From assembly GCA_964344765.1 (NCBI GenBank), contig CAYFOM010000014.1, positions 31,063 to 95,062 on the forward strand: DNA of 64,000 nucleotides, written 5' to 3'. The notes beneath the pieces were generated by a model that had not been told where the DNA came from, searched no databases, and was given only the letters and a program-made list of their open reading frames with translations. The position numbers and the translations under genes are program-made. Positions 6,375-14,433 of this stretch are shown in pieces; positions within the stretch are counted from its first letter, which is position 1; each line of letters starts with the position of its first letter. This DNA is from JACNIZ01 sp964344765 (GTDB lineage: Bacteria; Planctomycetota; UBA1135).

Positions 6375-8416
6375 TCGACGTCGTCCTTGGTTTTGGTTTG
6401 AGCAACCTTTGCTTGTCGGCGCTGATGGCAGTCGCGGCGTGGACGGTGCAAAAGAAAACCAATAAACCGTTGCTTGCACATCTGCTGTGGTTGCTTGTGT
6501 TGGTCAAGTTGCTGACTCCGAGTTTCATCACCATTCCACTGCTGCAGGTCCCTGGTGAACCCTCGGATGTGCTTGCCGAATTGGAAGCGACTATCGCTAG
6601 TAATGCGCTCGCCGAGCAAGCCGCCAACGGAATGGTGCCGGTGAATGCAAGCCTGGTCGACGGCATGTTGCCGACTGCTTCTGAAGCCGATGAAGCTGGC
6701 GCGTCTTGGCTTGGCTTAGTCAAGCAACTTGCTGTTTCGGTTTGGTTATTCGGCTCCGCCGCAATTTTGATGTGGTCGCTGTGGCGCGTTTGGCAATTCC
6801 ATCAACTTCTGAAATCGGCCGCCGTGGCCGATCAACCGCTGTCTGTGAGCAAGCAATCTGGTTTGCAACCGAGCAACGGAAGACTTCAGCGAATAGCAGA
6901 CCGTCAAGCGCAACGACTCGGCTTAACGCACGCTCCCCAAGTCATGCAAGTCGCCGCCCAAATCCCGCCGATGGTGTGGTGGGTCGGCCAGCGCGCCCGA
7001 ATCGTCTTACCCGCTCAACTCGTGCAATCCTTACCAGCCGACGAATTACGTTGGTTGATCGCCCACGAAGTCGCCCATGTCCGTCGCCGCGATCATTGGG
7101 TGCGGTGGATGGAGTGGTTGGCGTGTATCGCCTTCTGGTGGAACCCGGTGACCTGGGTTTCGCGCAAATATCTGCGCGTCAACGAAGAAATTTGCACCGA
7201 TGCGTTGGTGCTGCGCAGCTTGCAACCCAATCCAAAAACTTACGCCACTTCGCTGCTCAATGCGGTGGAGTTCCTGATCGAACCATTGCAGCGCCCGCCG
7301 GCAATGGCTAGTGAAATCAACAGTGGCGGCGCCCTGGAGAAAAGACTCAAAATGATCCTCAGCAAAAGATCTCTGTCCTTGACCCCGCGTTGGGTCAACA
7401 TCGGCGTGCTGTTGAGCGCGTTGGTGCTGTTGCCGCTGGGCGTTGCTCATGCGCAAGAGCCGAATACTCAAGCCGTCGCCAAGCGTTTGATCGCTGCAGT
7501 ACATGCCGGTGAAATTTCGGAAGCGCAGGCCAAAGCGATGATGGGCGCGCTGGCCGAAGCGCGATTTGCCGAGCAACTTGCGGCAGCTAAGGTGCATAAG
7601 ATGAAAGGCACTGCAATGAGGGATACGCGGGTGGATCCGCGCAAAGCTCAGGGTGGAATGTCGGATAAGTATCACCAAGCTGGTGTGTCGCATGAGACCT
7701 ACACCAAGGTGATGAAGAGGCTGCATGAGGAAGGCGTCAAGAAGGAGGTACTTGAGCCGACCATGGCAATTCTTCTGCATTCGATTTACGCGACTCGCAA
7801 AAACGCCGGCGAGGGAGTTTACGAGGAAATGGCGGTCAAGATGACGGAACTTGGATTGACTCGTCCGCAGAGTGAACTGGTGTTCCGTTTGGCGAAAAAG
7901 TTGGCCGACGCTTTGGATCAGCATGAAGATCAAATGCGCGCTGATCCGGAGCGTGTGCAGCGATTCCATGACGTCAACGCGGAGCTTTTGCAGAAGTTGC
8001 GCCACATTGAGGAGGCAATGAAGGCAGGCAAGATTAGTCGCGAAGAGGGGCAGAAGGCAATTCAGCAGATCAAGGTCAAGTTGGAAGTCCTGCACAATGA
8101 CATGAACGCTGAAATGGATGCCGACTTGCAGCGCCGCGCAGACATTGCCGCGGATCAACGCGCCCAGCGGGAAGCGATTGAAGCGGAACGGCGCGCAGTG
8201 GAAGAAGCCGATCGCAAGGCGGCGGCCGAAGCCGAAGAGCAGCGTCGGCGTGATTATGAGGACATCATGGCCACGCTCGAGCAGCGGGCGAAGCACATCG
8301 AAGCACGGTTGAAGGCAGGCGTGATTTCGCAGGATGACGCCCACAAAGAGCTGGTGGATATCCGCATGCAGATGGTCGAGCTTTCCGATCGCATGGAGCG
8401 CAACAAACGCAACTAG
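6371..8416 (+). CDS. BlaR1/MecR1-like M56 metallopeptidase with coiled-coil C terminus
   Basis: The 681-residue protein has two N-terminal helices (residues 1-60), a third at about 115-145, and the M56 zinc site HEVAH at residues 232-236 in LIAHEVAHVRRRDHW, followed by FWWNPVTWVSRKYLRVNEEI with the third ligand region. A fourth helix at about 345-365 ends in a signal-like AHAQE. The remaining 310 residues are helical and charged, with two similar segments (VHAGEISEAQAKAMMGAL; LKAGVISQDDAHKELVDI) and a long coiled coil of E/R/A. This replaces the penicillin-binding sensor of true BlaR1, so the signal is unlikely to be a beta-lactam. Predicted role: membrane protease that inactivates the BlaI-type repressor. 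The 4-nt overlap with the repressor gene supports coupled translation. Confidence 0.88.
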   Translation: MIDVVLGFGLSNLCLSALMAVAAWTVQKKTNKPLLAHLLWLLVLVKLLTPSFITIPLLQVPGEPSDVLAELEATIASNALAEQAANGMVPVNASLVDGMLPTASEADEAGASWLGLVKQLAVSVWLFGSAAILMWSLWRVWQFHQLLKSAAVADQPLSVSKQSGLQPSNGRLQRIADRQAQRLGLTHAPQVMQVAAQIPPMVWWVGQRARIVLPAQLVQSLPADELRWLIAHEVAHVRRRDHWVRWMEWLACIAFWWNPVTWVSRKYLRVNEEICTDALVLRSLQPNPKTYATSLLNAVEFLIEPLQRPPAMASEINSGGALEKRLKMILSKRSLSLTPRWVNIGVLLSALVLLPLGVAHAQEPNTQAVAKRLIAAVHAGEISEAQAKAMMGALAEARFAEQLAAAKVHKMKGTAMRDTRVDPRKAQGGMSDKYHQAGVSHETYTKVMKRLHEEGVKKEVLEPTMAILLHSIYATRKNAGEGVYEEMAVKMTELGLTRPQSELVFRLAKKLADALDQHEDQMRADPERVQRFHDVNAELLQKLRHIEEAMKAGKISREEGQKAIQQIKVKLEVLHNDMNAEMDADLQRRADIAADQRAQREAIEAERRAVEEADRKAAAEAEEQRRRDYEDIMATLEQRAKHIEARLKAGVISQDDAHKELVDIRMQMVELSDRMERNKRN

Positions 8417-8465
8417 CCGAATGGCTTAAGTTTTCGTAACAGCCGCCGAAAAGGGTGGGTTAGCA

Positions 8466-10829
8466 ATGAAGGCATCCCACCCCCCCAGGCGGTTGTTGCT
8501 GGTTGCCGCATCCGTACTGGCCGTACTCCTTGTCGCCACGGCCACCCGGCAAACCAGTGACTGGGTCGAAAAAGTTCAGGTCCAGAATGGGCAGGAATTC
8601 CTGAAAGCGTTGCGTAACACCACCAGCGAGGCGATTCGGGTATGGAAAGACGAGGAATTGCACGCGCTGGAATATTTGGCGACTTCGCCTGAGGTGCAAG
8701 TTGCAGCGAAGCAAATGCTTGCTGATCAAGCGGCAGGAATTTCGGTCGGCGAATCTGCTGGTTTAAGTGCCATCCGCGACTGGTACACCGACGTCAGCGG
8801 CGGCCATTTTTATGAAGGCTTCTTTGTCGTCGGCCCCGGCAATACCAACCTCGGTTCGTCGCGCGATGAAAACTTAGGGCTTGAGAATCTGTTGGCGGAT
8901 CGCGGTCGAATGTTGGAGCAAGCGTGGAAGGGCAAAGCATTCTGTAGCTCTCCGATTCGCTCCGACGTGGAGCTTGAGATGCAAGGCGGCCGCATGGTGG
9001 AAGGCCGCGCGACGATGCTTTGCGGCACCGGCATCCGCGATGAAAATGACGAGATCTTTGCCCTGCTGTTAGTACGCATCAATCCCTACAACACTCTGTT
9101 CCCGCTATTGGAACGGTCGCGCCCCGGCCAAAGTGGGGAGACGGTGCTGTTTAACGGCAAGGGCGAAATCGCTTCCCATAGTCGCTTCCTAAATAGTTAT
9201 CACGAACGCGCCGACGGCAAGGTCGTCAGCTTTTTTGCTTCACTTGGATTGTCGTCCGCTCAACGACATGTAATTTTGCAACCGTTGGTCAACGCCAAAC
9301 GCAGCGGACCGGCGTCGCGCTTTTCGACGATGGCGCCGTATTTGAATTACAGCGGCGAACCGGTGGTTGGCGCGTGGGAGTGGAACGAAGACATCCAAAT
9401 GGGATTGCTGGTTGAGATGTCGGAAGCCGAAGCCTTTTCGCCGATTTGGGCAACGCGCAAAGCGCTGACGATCTTTGGATTAATTGCCGGGATCGCGATT
9501 CTGCTGATGATGATTGCCCACCAAATTTGGATCAGCAAAGAGAAGGATCGACGTGAACGGCTTGAACGCGAAGTCGAGCTCAATCATTTGAAGTCGGAAT
9601 TCTTGGCGCGCATGAGCCATGAAATCCGCACGCCAATGAATGGTGTGTTTGGCATGTTGGAATGTTTGGCTGAATCGGATTTGGATACCGAGCAATCCGA
9701 TCGGGTGCACACGGCGCTGGATTCGGCGTCGAGCATGCTGGCGATTTTGAATGACATTTTGGATCTGTCGAAGATTGAATCGGGGCAGATTGATTTTGTC
9801 AGCGAAGACTTTGAACTGCGCAAAACCATCACTCGTGTGGTTCACTTGTTTGAGGACAAAGCGGCTGAGCAACGCAATACCTTGCGAGTGGATTGGGATC
9901 AGCGCCTTTCGCAATGGGTGCGCGGCGACAGCGTGCGCATCGGACAGGTGCTGACCAACTTGTTGAGCAATGCCAATAAGTTCACCAAAGACGGCACGAT
10001 TGTGGTGAAGGCGATTGCAGCCGACAAGGATGATTGCATCCGCCTTGGAGTGGTGGATTCAGGCGTGGGCATTCCGGATGATCGAATCGAAGCCATCTTC
10101 GGCGAATTCGTGCAAGCCGAAGCGACGACGTCGCGCTATTACGGCGGCACTGGATTGGGTTTAGCCATTGTCAGCCGACTGGTGCGTGGCATGGGCGGTG
10201 ACGTCGGCGTGCAAAGTACCGTTGGCGTGGGCTCGACTTTCCACTTCACTCTGCAATTGCCCGCGGCGAACACGCAGCCGACGACAATTGCCTCGACCGA
10301 AGCGCCGCCGCCGCCGTCTGTGGTTCCGGAGGCGGAAGGCGCTCAGGTCACTCGAGTGGAATCGACGCCGGTGGCTTCGATTGGGAGCGTGGATTTGAGT
10401 GAGGTTCGCGCTTTGGTGGTCGACGACAACAAGGTCAACCTGAAAGTTGCGCGCGCGTTTTTGAGGAAGCTAGGTTGCGACGTCACCTTGGCCGACAGTG
10501 GTGAAGCAGCGGTGACTCAATTCCAGCAAAAGGACTTCGACATCATCTTTATGGACATTCAAATGCCGGGCATCGACGGCTTCGAAGCCACGCGCATCAT
10601 CCGCACCATGCCGGAAGGCAACGACGTCCATATCGTCGCGCTGACCGCGCACGCGTTGCCGGAGTATCAGCAGAAGTGCGCCGACGTCGGCATGAATTCT
10701 TTCCTTGCTAAACCGATGCGCAAAAAGGCGCTGGCCGAAATGCTCAAACGTGATTTCTTAGCATCCACTCCTTCGGATGCGGGTTCAGGTAAAACTGACG
10801 CTCCAGATAGTCTGTCGGATGCAGCCTAA
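8466..10829 (+). CDS. Hybrid sensor histidine kinase/response regulator
   Basis: Domain order over 787 residues: an N-terminal membrane helix (LLLVAASVLAVLLVATA), a periplasmic Cache-like sensor at about 35-330, a second helix (LTIFGLIAGIAILLMMI), HisKA with the phospho-acceptor His385 in FLARMSHEIRTPMNGVFG, HATPase_c with N box LTNLLSNANKF, G1 DSGVGIP and G2 GGTGLGLAI, then a linker and a receiver domain with LVVDDNKVN and phospho-acceptor Asp697 in IIFMDIQMPG. No Hpt domain follows, so phosphotransfer must go to a separate protein or the receiver is autoregulatory. It lies 50 nt after the BlaR-like gene and could be in the same operon. Its 3' end overlaps the convergent DUF523/DUF1722 gene by 86 bp. 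Confidence 0.94.
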   Translation: MKASHPPRRLLLVAASVLAVLLVATATRQTSDWVEKVQVQNGQEFLKALRNTTSEAIRVWKDEELHALEYLATSPEVQVAAKQMLADQAAGISVGESAGLSAIRDWYTDVSGGHFYEGFFVVGPGNTNLGSSRDENLGLENLLADRGRMLEQAWKGKAFCSSPIRSDVELEMQGGRMVEGRATMLCGTGIRDENDEIFALLLVRINPYNTLFPLLERSRPGQSGETVLFNGKGEIASHSRFLNSYHERADGKVVSFFASLGLSSAQRHVILQPLVNAKRSGPASRFSTMAPYLNYSGEPVVGAWEWNEDIQMGLLVEMSEAEAFSPIWATRKALTIFGLIAGIAILLMMIAHQIWISKEKDRRERLEREVELNHLKSEFLARMSHEIRTPMNGVFGMLECLAESDLDTEQSDRVHTALDSASSMLAILNDILDLSKIESGQIDFVSEDFELRKTITRVVHLFEDKAAEQRNTLRVDWDQRLSQWVRGDSVRIGQVLTNLLSNANKFTKDGTIVVKAIAADKDDCIRLGVVDSGVGIPDDRIEAIFGEFVQAEATTSRYYGGTGLGLAIVSRLVRGMGGDVGVQSTVGVGSTFHFTLQLPAANTQPTTIASTEAPPPPSVVPEAEGAQVTRVESTPVASIGSVDLSEVRALVVDDNKVNLKVARAFLRKLGCDVTLADSGEAAVTQFQQKDFDIIFMDIQMPGIDGFEATRIIRTMPEGNDVHIVALTAHALPEYQQKCADVGMNSFLAKPMRKKALAEMLKRDFLASTPSDAGSGKTDAPDSLSDAA

Positions 10830-11760
10830 AGTAGTGGCGTAACAAAGTCACCGGCACGATCAGCGGCACCAAGCGGCGGTGGTAGTCGTCGATGGCTTCC
10901 AACAAGCCGCGTTTTTCATCGGCGGAAATCTTCTTTTTCAAATAGCCCAGCAAGTGCTGCAACACGTTGACGTTTTTACGCACCGTAGCTTGCATTTTCA
11001 AAATCGACATAAATTGCTGTTCATATTGCCGACGAAAATCCGCCGCCGAATGCTGCTTCACTGCGGCGACCAACCTCCCCAGTTCTTTCAACTTCTGCGG
11101 GCTGTGCGCCATCAGCAAATACTTGTGGTCGGCATGAAAACCAACCATCGCACCGCGGTTCCAGCGCTGGCGATAAAGCTGCTGCAGACGCGAGTAGGCA
11201 AACACGCGCGTCAGAAAATTCTCGCGCAATACGGCGTCGTTCAATCGACCCTCTTCTTCCACCGGCAACGCCGGCAGCTGCTTCATCAACTCGGCGGCAA
11301 ATAGCCCACTACCGACGCGTTGCGGCATGCCGGAGGTGCCGAACACCTTGACTCGCTCCATGCCGCAGCTCGGCGATTTCTGCTGCAGGATGAAGCCGCT
11401 CAACTCCAGCTTCGCCAGCTCGCGAACTCGGCTGCGGACGAATCGGCTCATTTTTGCCGTCCAATCCCTACCGCTGCCGGGCGCGACCATTTTTACCGCG
11501 CCATCACCCAAATCCGCCGCCCGCGGGGTTCGTTGCCCACTTTCCAGCCGCACCGGCTCGCGCGGGATCGGCATTCCCACCTCAACTTCCGGGCATACTG
11601 CGACGAATTCAAACTGCTGGCCTAGTACGTCGACGGCATATTGCGACCGCTTGTGCTGGCCGTCGTAGCGCACCTCATCGCCGAGCAGGCAGCGACTGAC
11701 GCCGACGCGGATGACATCGGCGGCAGAAGTGCAATTTCCTACGGCGGGGGCAGGGGTCAT
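10744..11760 (-). CDS. DUF523 + DUF1722 (YbgA-like) protein
   Basis: The N-terminal half is DUF523: VIRVGVSRCLLGDEVRYDG, AVCPEVEVGMPIPREPVRL and GFILQQKSPSCGMERVKVF with conserved cysteines. The C-terminal half is DUF1722: MVGFHADHKYLLMAHSPQKL, AVKQHSAADFRRQYEQQF and the hallmark ending YLERQFYLNPHPKEWMLRNH. This fusion is a known architecture of bacterial proteins of unknown function. ATG at 11760 is chosen over 11799 because the conserved region begins soon after. The last 28 codons overlap the 3' end of the hybrid kinase gene on the other strand; because the overlapped residues are the most conserved part of DUF1722, this overlap is real rather than a miscall. Confidence 0.9.
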   Translation of the reverse strand: MTPAPAVGNCTSAADVIRVGVSRCLLGDEVRYDGQHKRSQYAVDVLGQQFEFVAVCPEVEVGMPIPREPVRLESGQRTPRAADLGDGAVKMVAPGSGRDWTAKMSRFVRSRVRELAKLELSGFILQQKSPSCGMERVKVFGTSGMPQRVGSGLFAAELMKQLPALPVEEEGRLNDAVLRENFLTRVFAYSRLQQLYRQRWNRGAMVGFHADHKYLLMAHSPQKLKELGRLVAAVKQHSAADFRRQYEQQFMSILKMQATVRKNVNVLQHLLGYLKKKISADEKRGLLEAIDDYHRRLVPLIVPVTLLRHYFRLHPTDYLERQFYLNPHPKEWMLRNHV

Positions 11761-11824
11761 GGCTACCCAGCGTAGCCTCCAGCGGGTACGATCTGGCAAA
11801 CTTCGGTCCCCGAACCCCGCTCAA

Positions 11825-12736
11825 ATGTCTAAGCGCCCACCGCTCGCCAAGGTGAACTTCTACTTCATCCTTGCCGCCCACCTAGCCGCCGTCGCCGCCG
11901 TGCTTTACATGGTCTTCGGCCAGTTCAATTGGTGGTCGCTGGGCCTCGGTCTGACCTACAGCTTCTTCTGCTCGATGTCGATCACCGCCGGCTACCACCG
12001 GCTGTTCTCGCACCCGACCCACAAAGCTCACGCCAGCCTGCGCTTTTTGTACCTGTTTTTCGGTGCCGCGTCGGTGCAGAACTCGGCGTTGAAGTGGTCG
12101 TCGGACCACCGCACCCACCACGGCAAGGTGGATAAGGAAGAAGATCCCTACAACATTAAGAAGGGATTTTGGTGGGCTCATATCGGTTGGGTGGTTACCC
12201 AGGCGCCGGAGCCCGATTTCTCGAACGTGCCGGACCTGAAAAAAGACCCGCTGGTGATGTGGCAGCACCGCAACTACTTGTTGCTGGTCGTACTTTCCAT
12301 CGCGGTGATCCCGTTCTGCCTGGGCTTGCTTTGGGGCGACCCGATCGGCGCGGTGCTGATCTCCGGTTTCCTGCGCTTGGTCATTCAGTGGCACAGCACC
12401 TTCTCGATCAACTCGGTCGCGCACATCATCGGCAAGCGCCCGTACTCGCTGGCCAACTCGGCGCGCGATTCGTTCATCACCGCGTTGGTGACGATGGGTG
12501 AGGGCTACCACAACTTCCACCACCGCTTTGCCAACGACTACCGCAATGGGGTGCGCTGGTTCCACTACGACCCGACCAAGTGGTGGGTGTGGACCTTGTC
12601 CAAGGTACGCCTGACGTCGGACCTGAAGCGCGTGCCGAAACGTGCGATTGAAAAAGCTCGTGAGGCGGTCAAAGCTGAGCTGGCGGCGCGCAAGTTGGAG
12701 AAGGCTGCAGCGGCGGCTAACGGCGTCGGCAAGTAA
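11825..12736 (+). CDS. Fatty acid (acyl-CoA delta-9-type) desaturase
   Basis: Three histidine boxes place it in the membrane di-iron desaturases: HRLFSH, HRTHHG and HNFHHR. Hydrophobic pairs flank them (FILAAHLAAVAAVLYMVF; LLLVVLSIAVIPFCLGLLW). The order and the phrase GEGYHNFHHRFANDYRNG match stearoyl-CoA desaturase-type enzymes, which introduce a cis double bond into acyl chains at the membrane. The ORF extends to 11711 but ATG at 11825 (MSKRPPLAKVNFYFIL) avoids overlap with the divergent DUF523 gene and matches family length (about 303 residues). The C terminus has an Ala/Lys/Glu-rich helix. Electron donors are not encoded nearby. Confidence 0.93.
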   Translation: MSKRPPLAKVNFYFILAAHLAAVAAVLYMVFGQFNWWSLGLGLTYSFFCSMSITAGYHRLFSHPTHKAHASLRFLYLFFGAASVQNSALKWSSDHRTHHGKVDKEEDPYNIKKGFWWAHIGWVVTQAPEPDFSNVPDLKKDPLVMWQHRNYLLLVVLSIAVIPFCLGLLWGDPIGAVLISGFLRLVIQWHSTFSINSVAHIIGKRPYSLANSARDSFITALVTMGEGYHNFHHRFANDYRNGVRWFHYDPTKWWVWTLSKVRLTSDLKRVPKRAIEKAREAVKAELAARKLEKAAAAANGVGK

Positions 12737-12794
12737 GTTACGGAACTGCTTGCGGCTCGCTTCCGGTGCCTAGTTTTGGCGCTATAGTGGTCGC

Positions 12795-13061
12795 ATGTCT
12801 AAAAATAACATCCAAGCTATTTTCCAGATCGTCGCTGTGTTGGCGATGTTTAAAGGTGCGCACGCATTCCTTACGGCGCTGATTGGCGTCGCAGGGATGG
12901 GCACCGTGGTCAGCACTTTTAATGTCGGTGACTTGACTACCAGGGTGAGTTCCACCGCCATCTTCGCTTCAGCAACACCCGTCCTGGTGGGATTTGTGCT
13001 TTATCAAATGGCTCCTCAGCTGAGCCGGGGAATCGTCGACAACCTTCCGATTGAGGATTAA
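12795..13061 (+). CDS. Small two-helix membrane protein, unknown
   Basis: The 88-residue product has hydrophobic stretches at about 8-35 (IFQIVAVLAMFKGAHAFLTA) and 55-75 (TAIFASATPVLVGFVLYQMA) and an acidic end, VDNLPIED. I do not recognise the family. Its stop codon is immediately followed by the ATG of the ceramidase-like gene, so the two are translated from one mRNA. TATAGT at 12783-12788 is a -10-like hexamer placed so that transcription would begin about at the ATG, suggesting a leaderless mRNA (inference). Confidence 0.7.
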   Translation: MSKNNIQAIFQIVAVLAMFKGAHAFLTALIGVAGMGTVVSTFNVGDLTTRVSSTAIFASATPVLVGFVLYQMAPQLSRGIVDNLPIED

Positions 13062-13832
13062 ATGGCGCTGCTTCGGTTCGACCGAAGAGGATTTTGGGTG
13101 GCAGTATTCGTCGCCTTCGTCGGCTACTGGATTTGGGGGCCGGCGATTGCGCAGGACCCGGCTTATTACGACTTCGCTGACAAACGTACTTGGTGGGGAA
13201 TACCGAACTTTTGGAATGTAGTCAGCAATGCGGCCTTTGTGGTGGTCGGCCTGGTCGGTTTATATATCGATAAGCCAGGCGGGGATGTGCAACTGCGGTG
13301 GTGCTACCGTTTGTTTTTCATCGGCGTGGTGCTGACCGGATTTGGATCGGGATACTTTCATTGGCGGCCGGATCACTACACGTTGATTGCCGACCGCTTG
13401 CCGATGGCGATTGCATTTATGGCGTTGACGTCGGCGTTATTGGGTGAAAGTTATTACGCCGAACTTGGTCAAAGACTGCTGTGGCCGCTTCAGTTGCTTG
13501 GAGCTGCAAGTGTGCTTTGGTGGGGCTACAGCGAACACATCGGCGCCGGCGACTTGCGCTTATATGTAGTGGTTCAATTCGTGCCGATGGTGGCGTTGCC
13601 GTTGGTGATTTGGCGTCGGCGTTCGCGGTTTTTACCCCTGAAATATGTATGGGGAACGATTTTGCTTTATGGAATGGCGAAGGTTGTGGAGCTGTTGGAT
13701 CAGCAAGTCTTTGCATTAGGCGGTTGGATTAGCGGCCACGGATTAAAGCACTTCGTCGCCGCTTCGGCGTGCGCCGCATTCGCGCGTGGATTGCAAAAAC
13801 GGCACCAAGAGGCTGGGCATGCCGACATATAG
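13062..13832 (+). CDS. Ceramidase-like (CREST superfamily) membrane hydrolase
   Basis: This 256-residue protein has about seven hydrophobic helices. Conserved CREST/alkaline-ceramidase positions are recognisable: N-x-x-S in NFWNVVSNAAF, the His in GSGYFHWRPD, D-R-L-P-M in LIADRLPMAIAFM, and the late His pair in SGHGLKHFVAA. In the family these Ser, Asp and His residues bind a zinc ion used for amide hydrolysis of ceramides or similar lipids in the membrane. The exact substrate is unknown; sphingolipid metabolism is not shown elsewhere in the window. It is coupled to the preceding small membrane protein gene without any gap. Confidence 0.82.
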   Translation: MALLRFDRRGFWVAVFVAFVGYWIWGPAIAQDPAYYDFADKRTWWGIPNFWNVVSNAAFVVVGLVGLYIDKPGGDVQLRWCYRLFFIGVVLTGFGSGYFHWRPDHYTLIADRLPMAIAFMALTSALLGESYYAELGQRLLWPLQLLGAASVLWWGYSEHIGAGDLRLYVVVQFVPMVALPLVIWRRRSRFLPLKYVWGTILLYGMAKVVELLDQQVFALGGWISGHGLKHFVAASACAAFARGLQKRHQEAGHADI

Positions 13833-13891
13833 CGAACTGCGACATGTCTCTCAAATAAAGCTGTTACGATGGGCGTGTCCCCTCAGACAAA

Positions 13892-14332
13892 ATGGAAACC
13901 TTCGGCAGCGTTGAAATCAATCGTCCCATCGAAGAAGTCTTCGATTACACCATGAACCATGCGACTGAATGGAGCAACATCATGGTGGAACATGAAATGC
14001 TTCACGAAACGGAGGACGTCGTCGGTTCGACCTTTCGAATAGTTACCGAAGATCGCGGACGACGCATGGACTTTGAAGGCGAGGTGACTTATCACCGACC
14101 GCCAACTGCAAGTTCGATCGTGATGCGCGGCAAGCAGTTCAACTTAGAAGTCGCTTACCAATTTGAAGACCTCGGCGGCCGAACAAAAGTTAGTCAGCGA
14201 TCTGTTGTTCACGCCAAAGGCTTTGTGAAGATTATGATGTTTTTGTTTGGATGGATGATGAAGAAATCCAGTTGCGATGCGTTGGATAAAGAGTTCGCGA
14301 GTCTGAAGTCCAAACTTGAGATACAGGAATAA
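13892..14332 (+). CDS. SRPBCC-family (START-like) protein
   Basis: The 146-residue product begins METFGSVEINRPIEEVFDYT, the typical opening strand and helix of SRPBCC ligand-binding domains, and continues NHATEWSNIMVEHEML and GSTFRIVTEDRGRRMDFEGE. The C-terminal long helix (KSSCDALDKEFASLKSKLE) closes the fold. These domains bind hydrophobic ligands in a deep pocket; some are cyclases or dehydratases. No catalytic residues can be assigned. No signal peptide is present. It stands alone between the ceramidase-like and PD40 genes. Confidence 0.85.
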   Translation: METFGSVEINRPIEEVFDYTMNHATEWSNIMVEHEMLHETEDVVGSTFRIVTEDRGRRMDFEGEVTYHRPPTASSIVMRGKQFNLEVAYQFEDLGGRTKVSQRSVVHAKGFVKIMMFLFGWMMKKSSCDALDKEFASLKSKLEIQE

Positions 14333-14433
14333 CGGATAACTCACGGCATCCTTTTCGATGCACAGGGTGGCACCGACAAAGGGCTTAACGACTTCGGCCG
14401 ACCCATTTGTTTCGTCGGCTAGAATTGAAGGTC

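Noticed and set aside
7046..8344. 432-codon minus-strand open frame
   Set aside because: Antisense to the M56 protease gene, which carries the HEVAH site and helices; the minus frame shows no domain.
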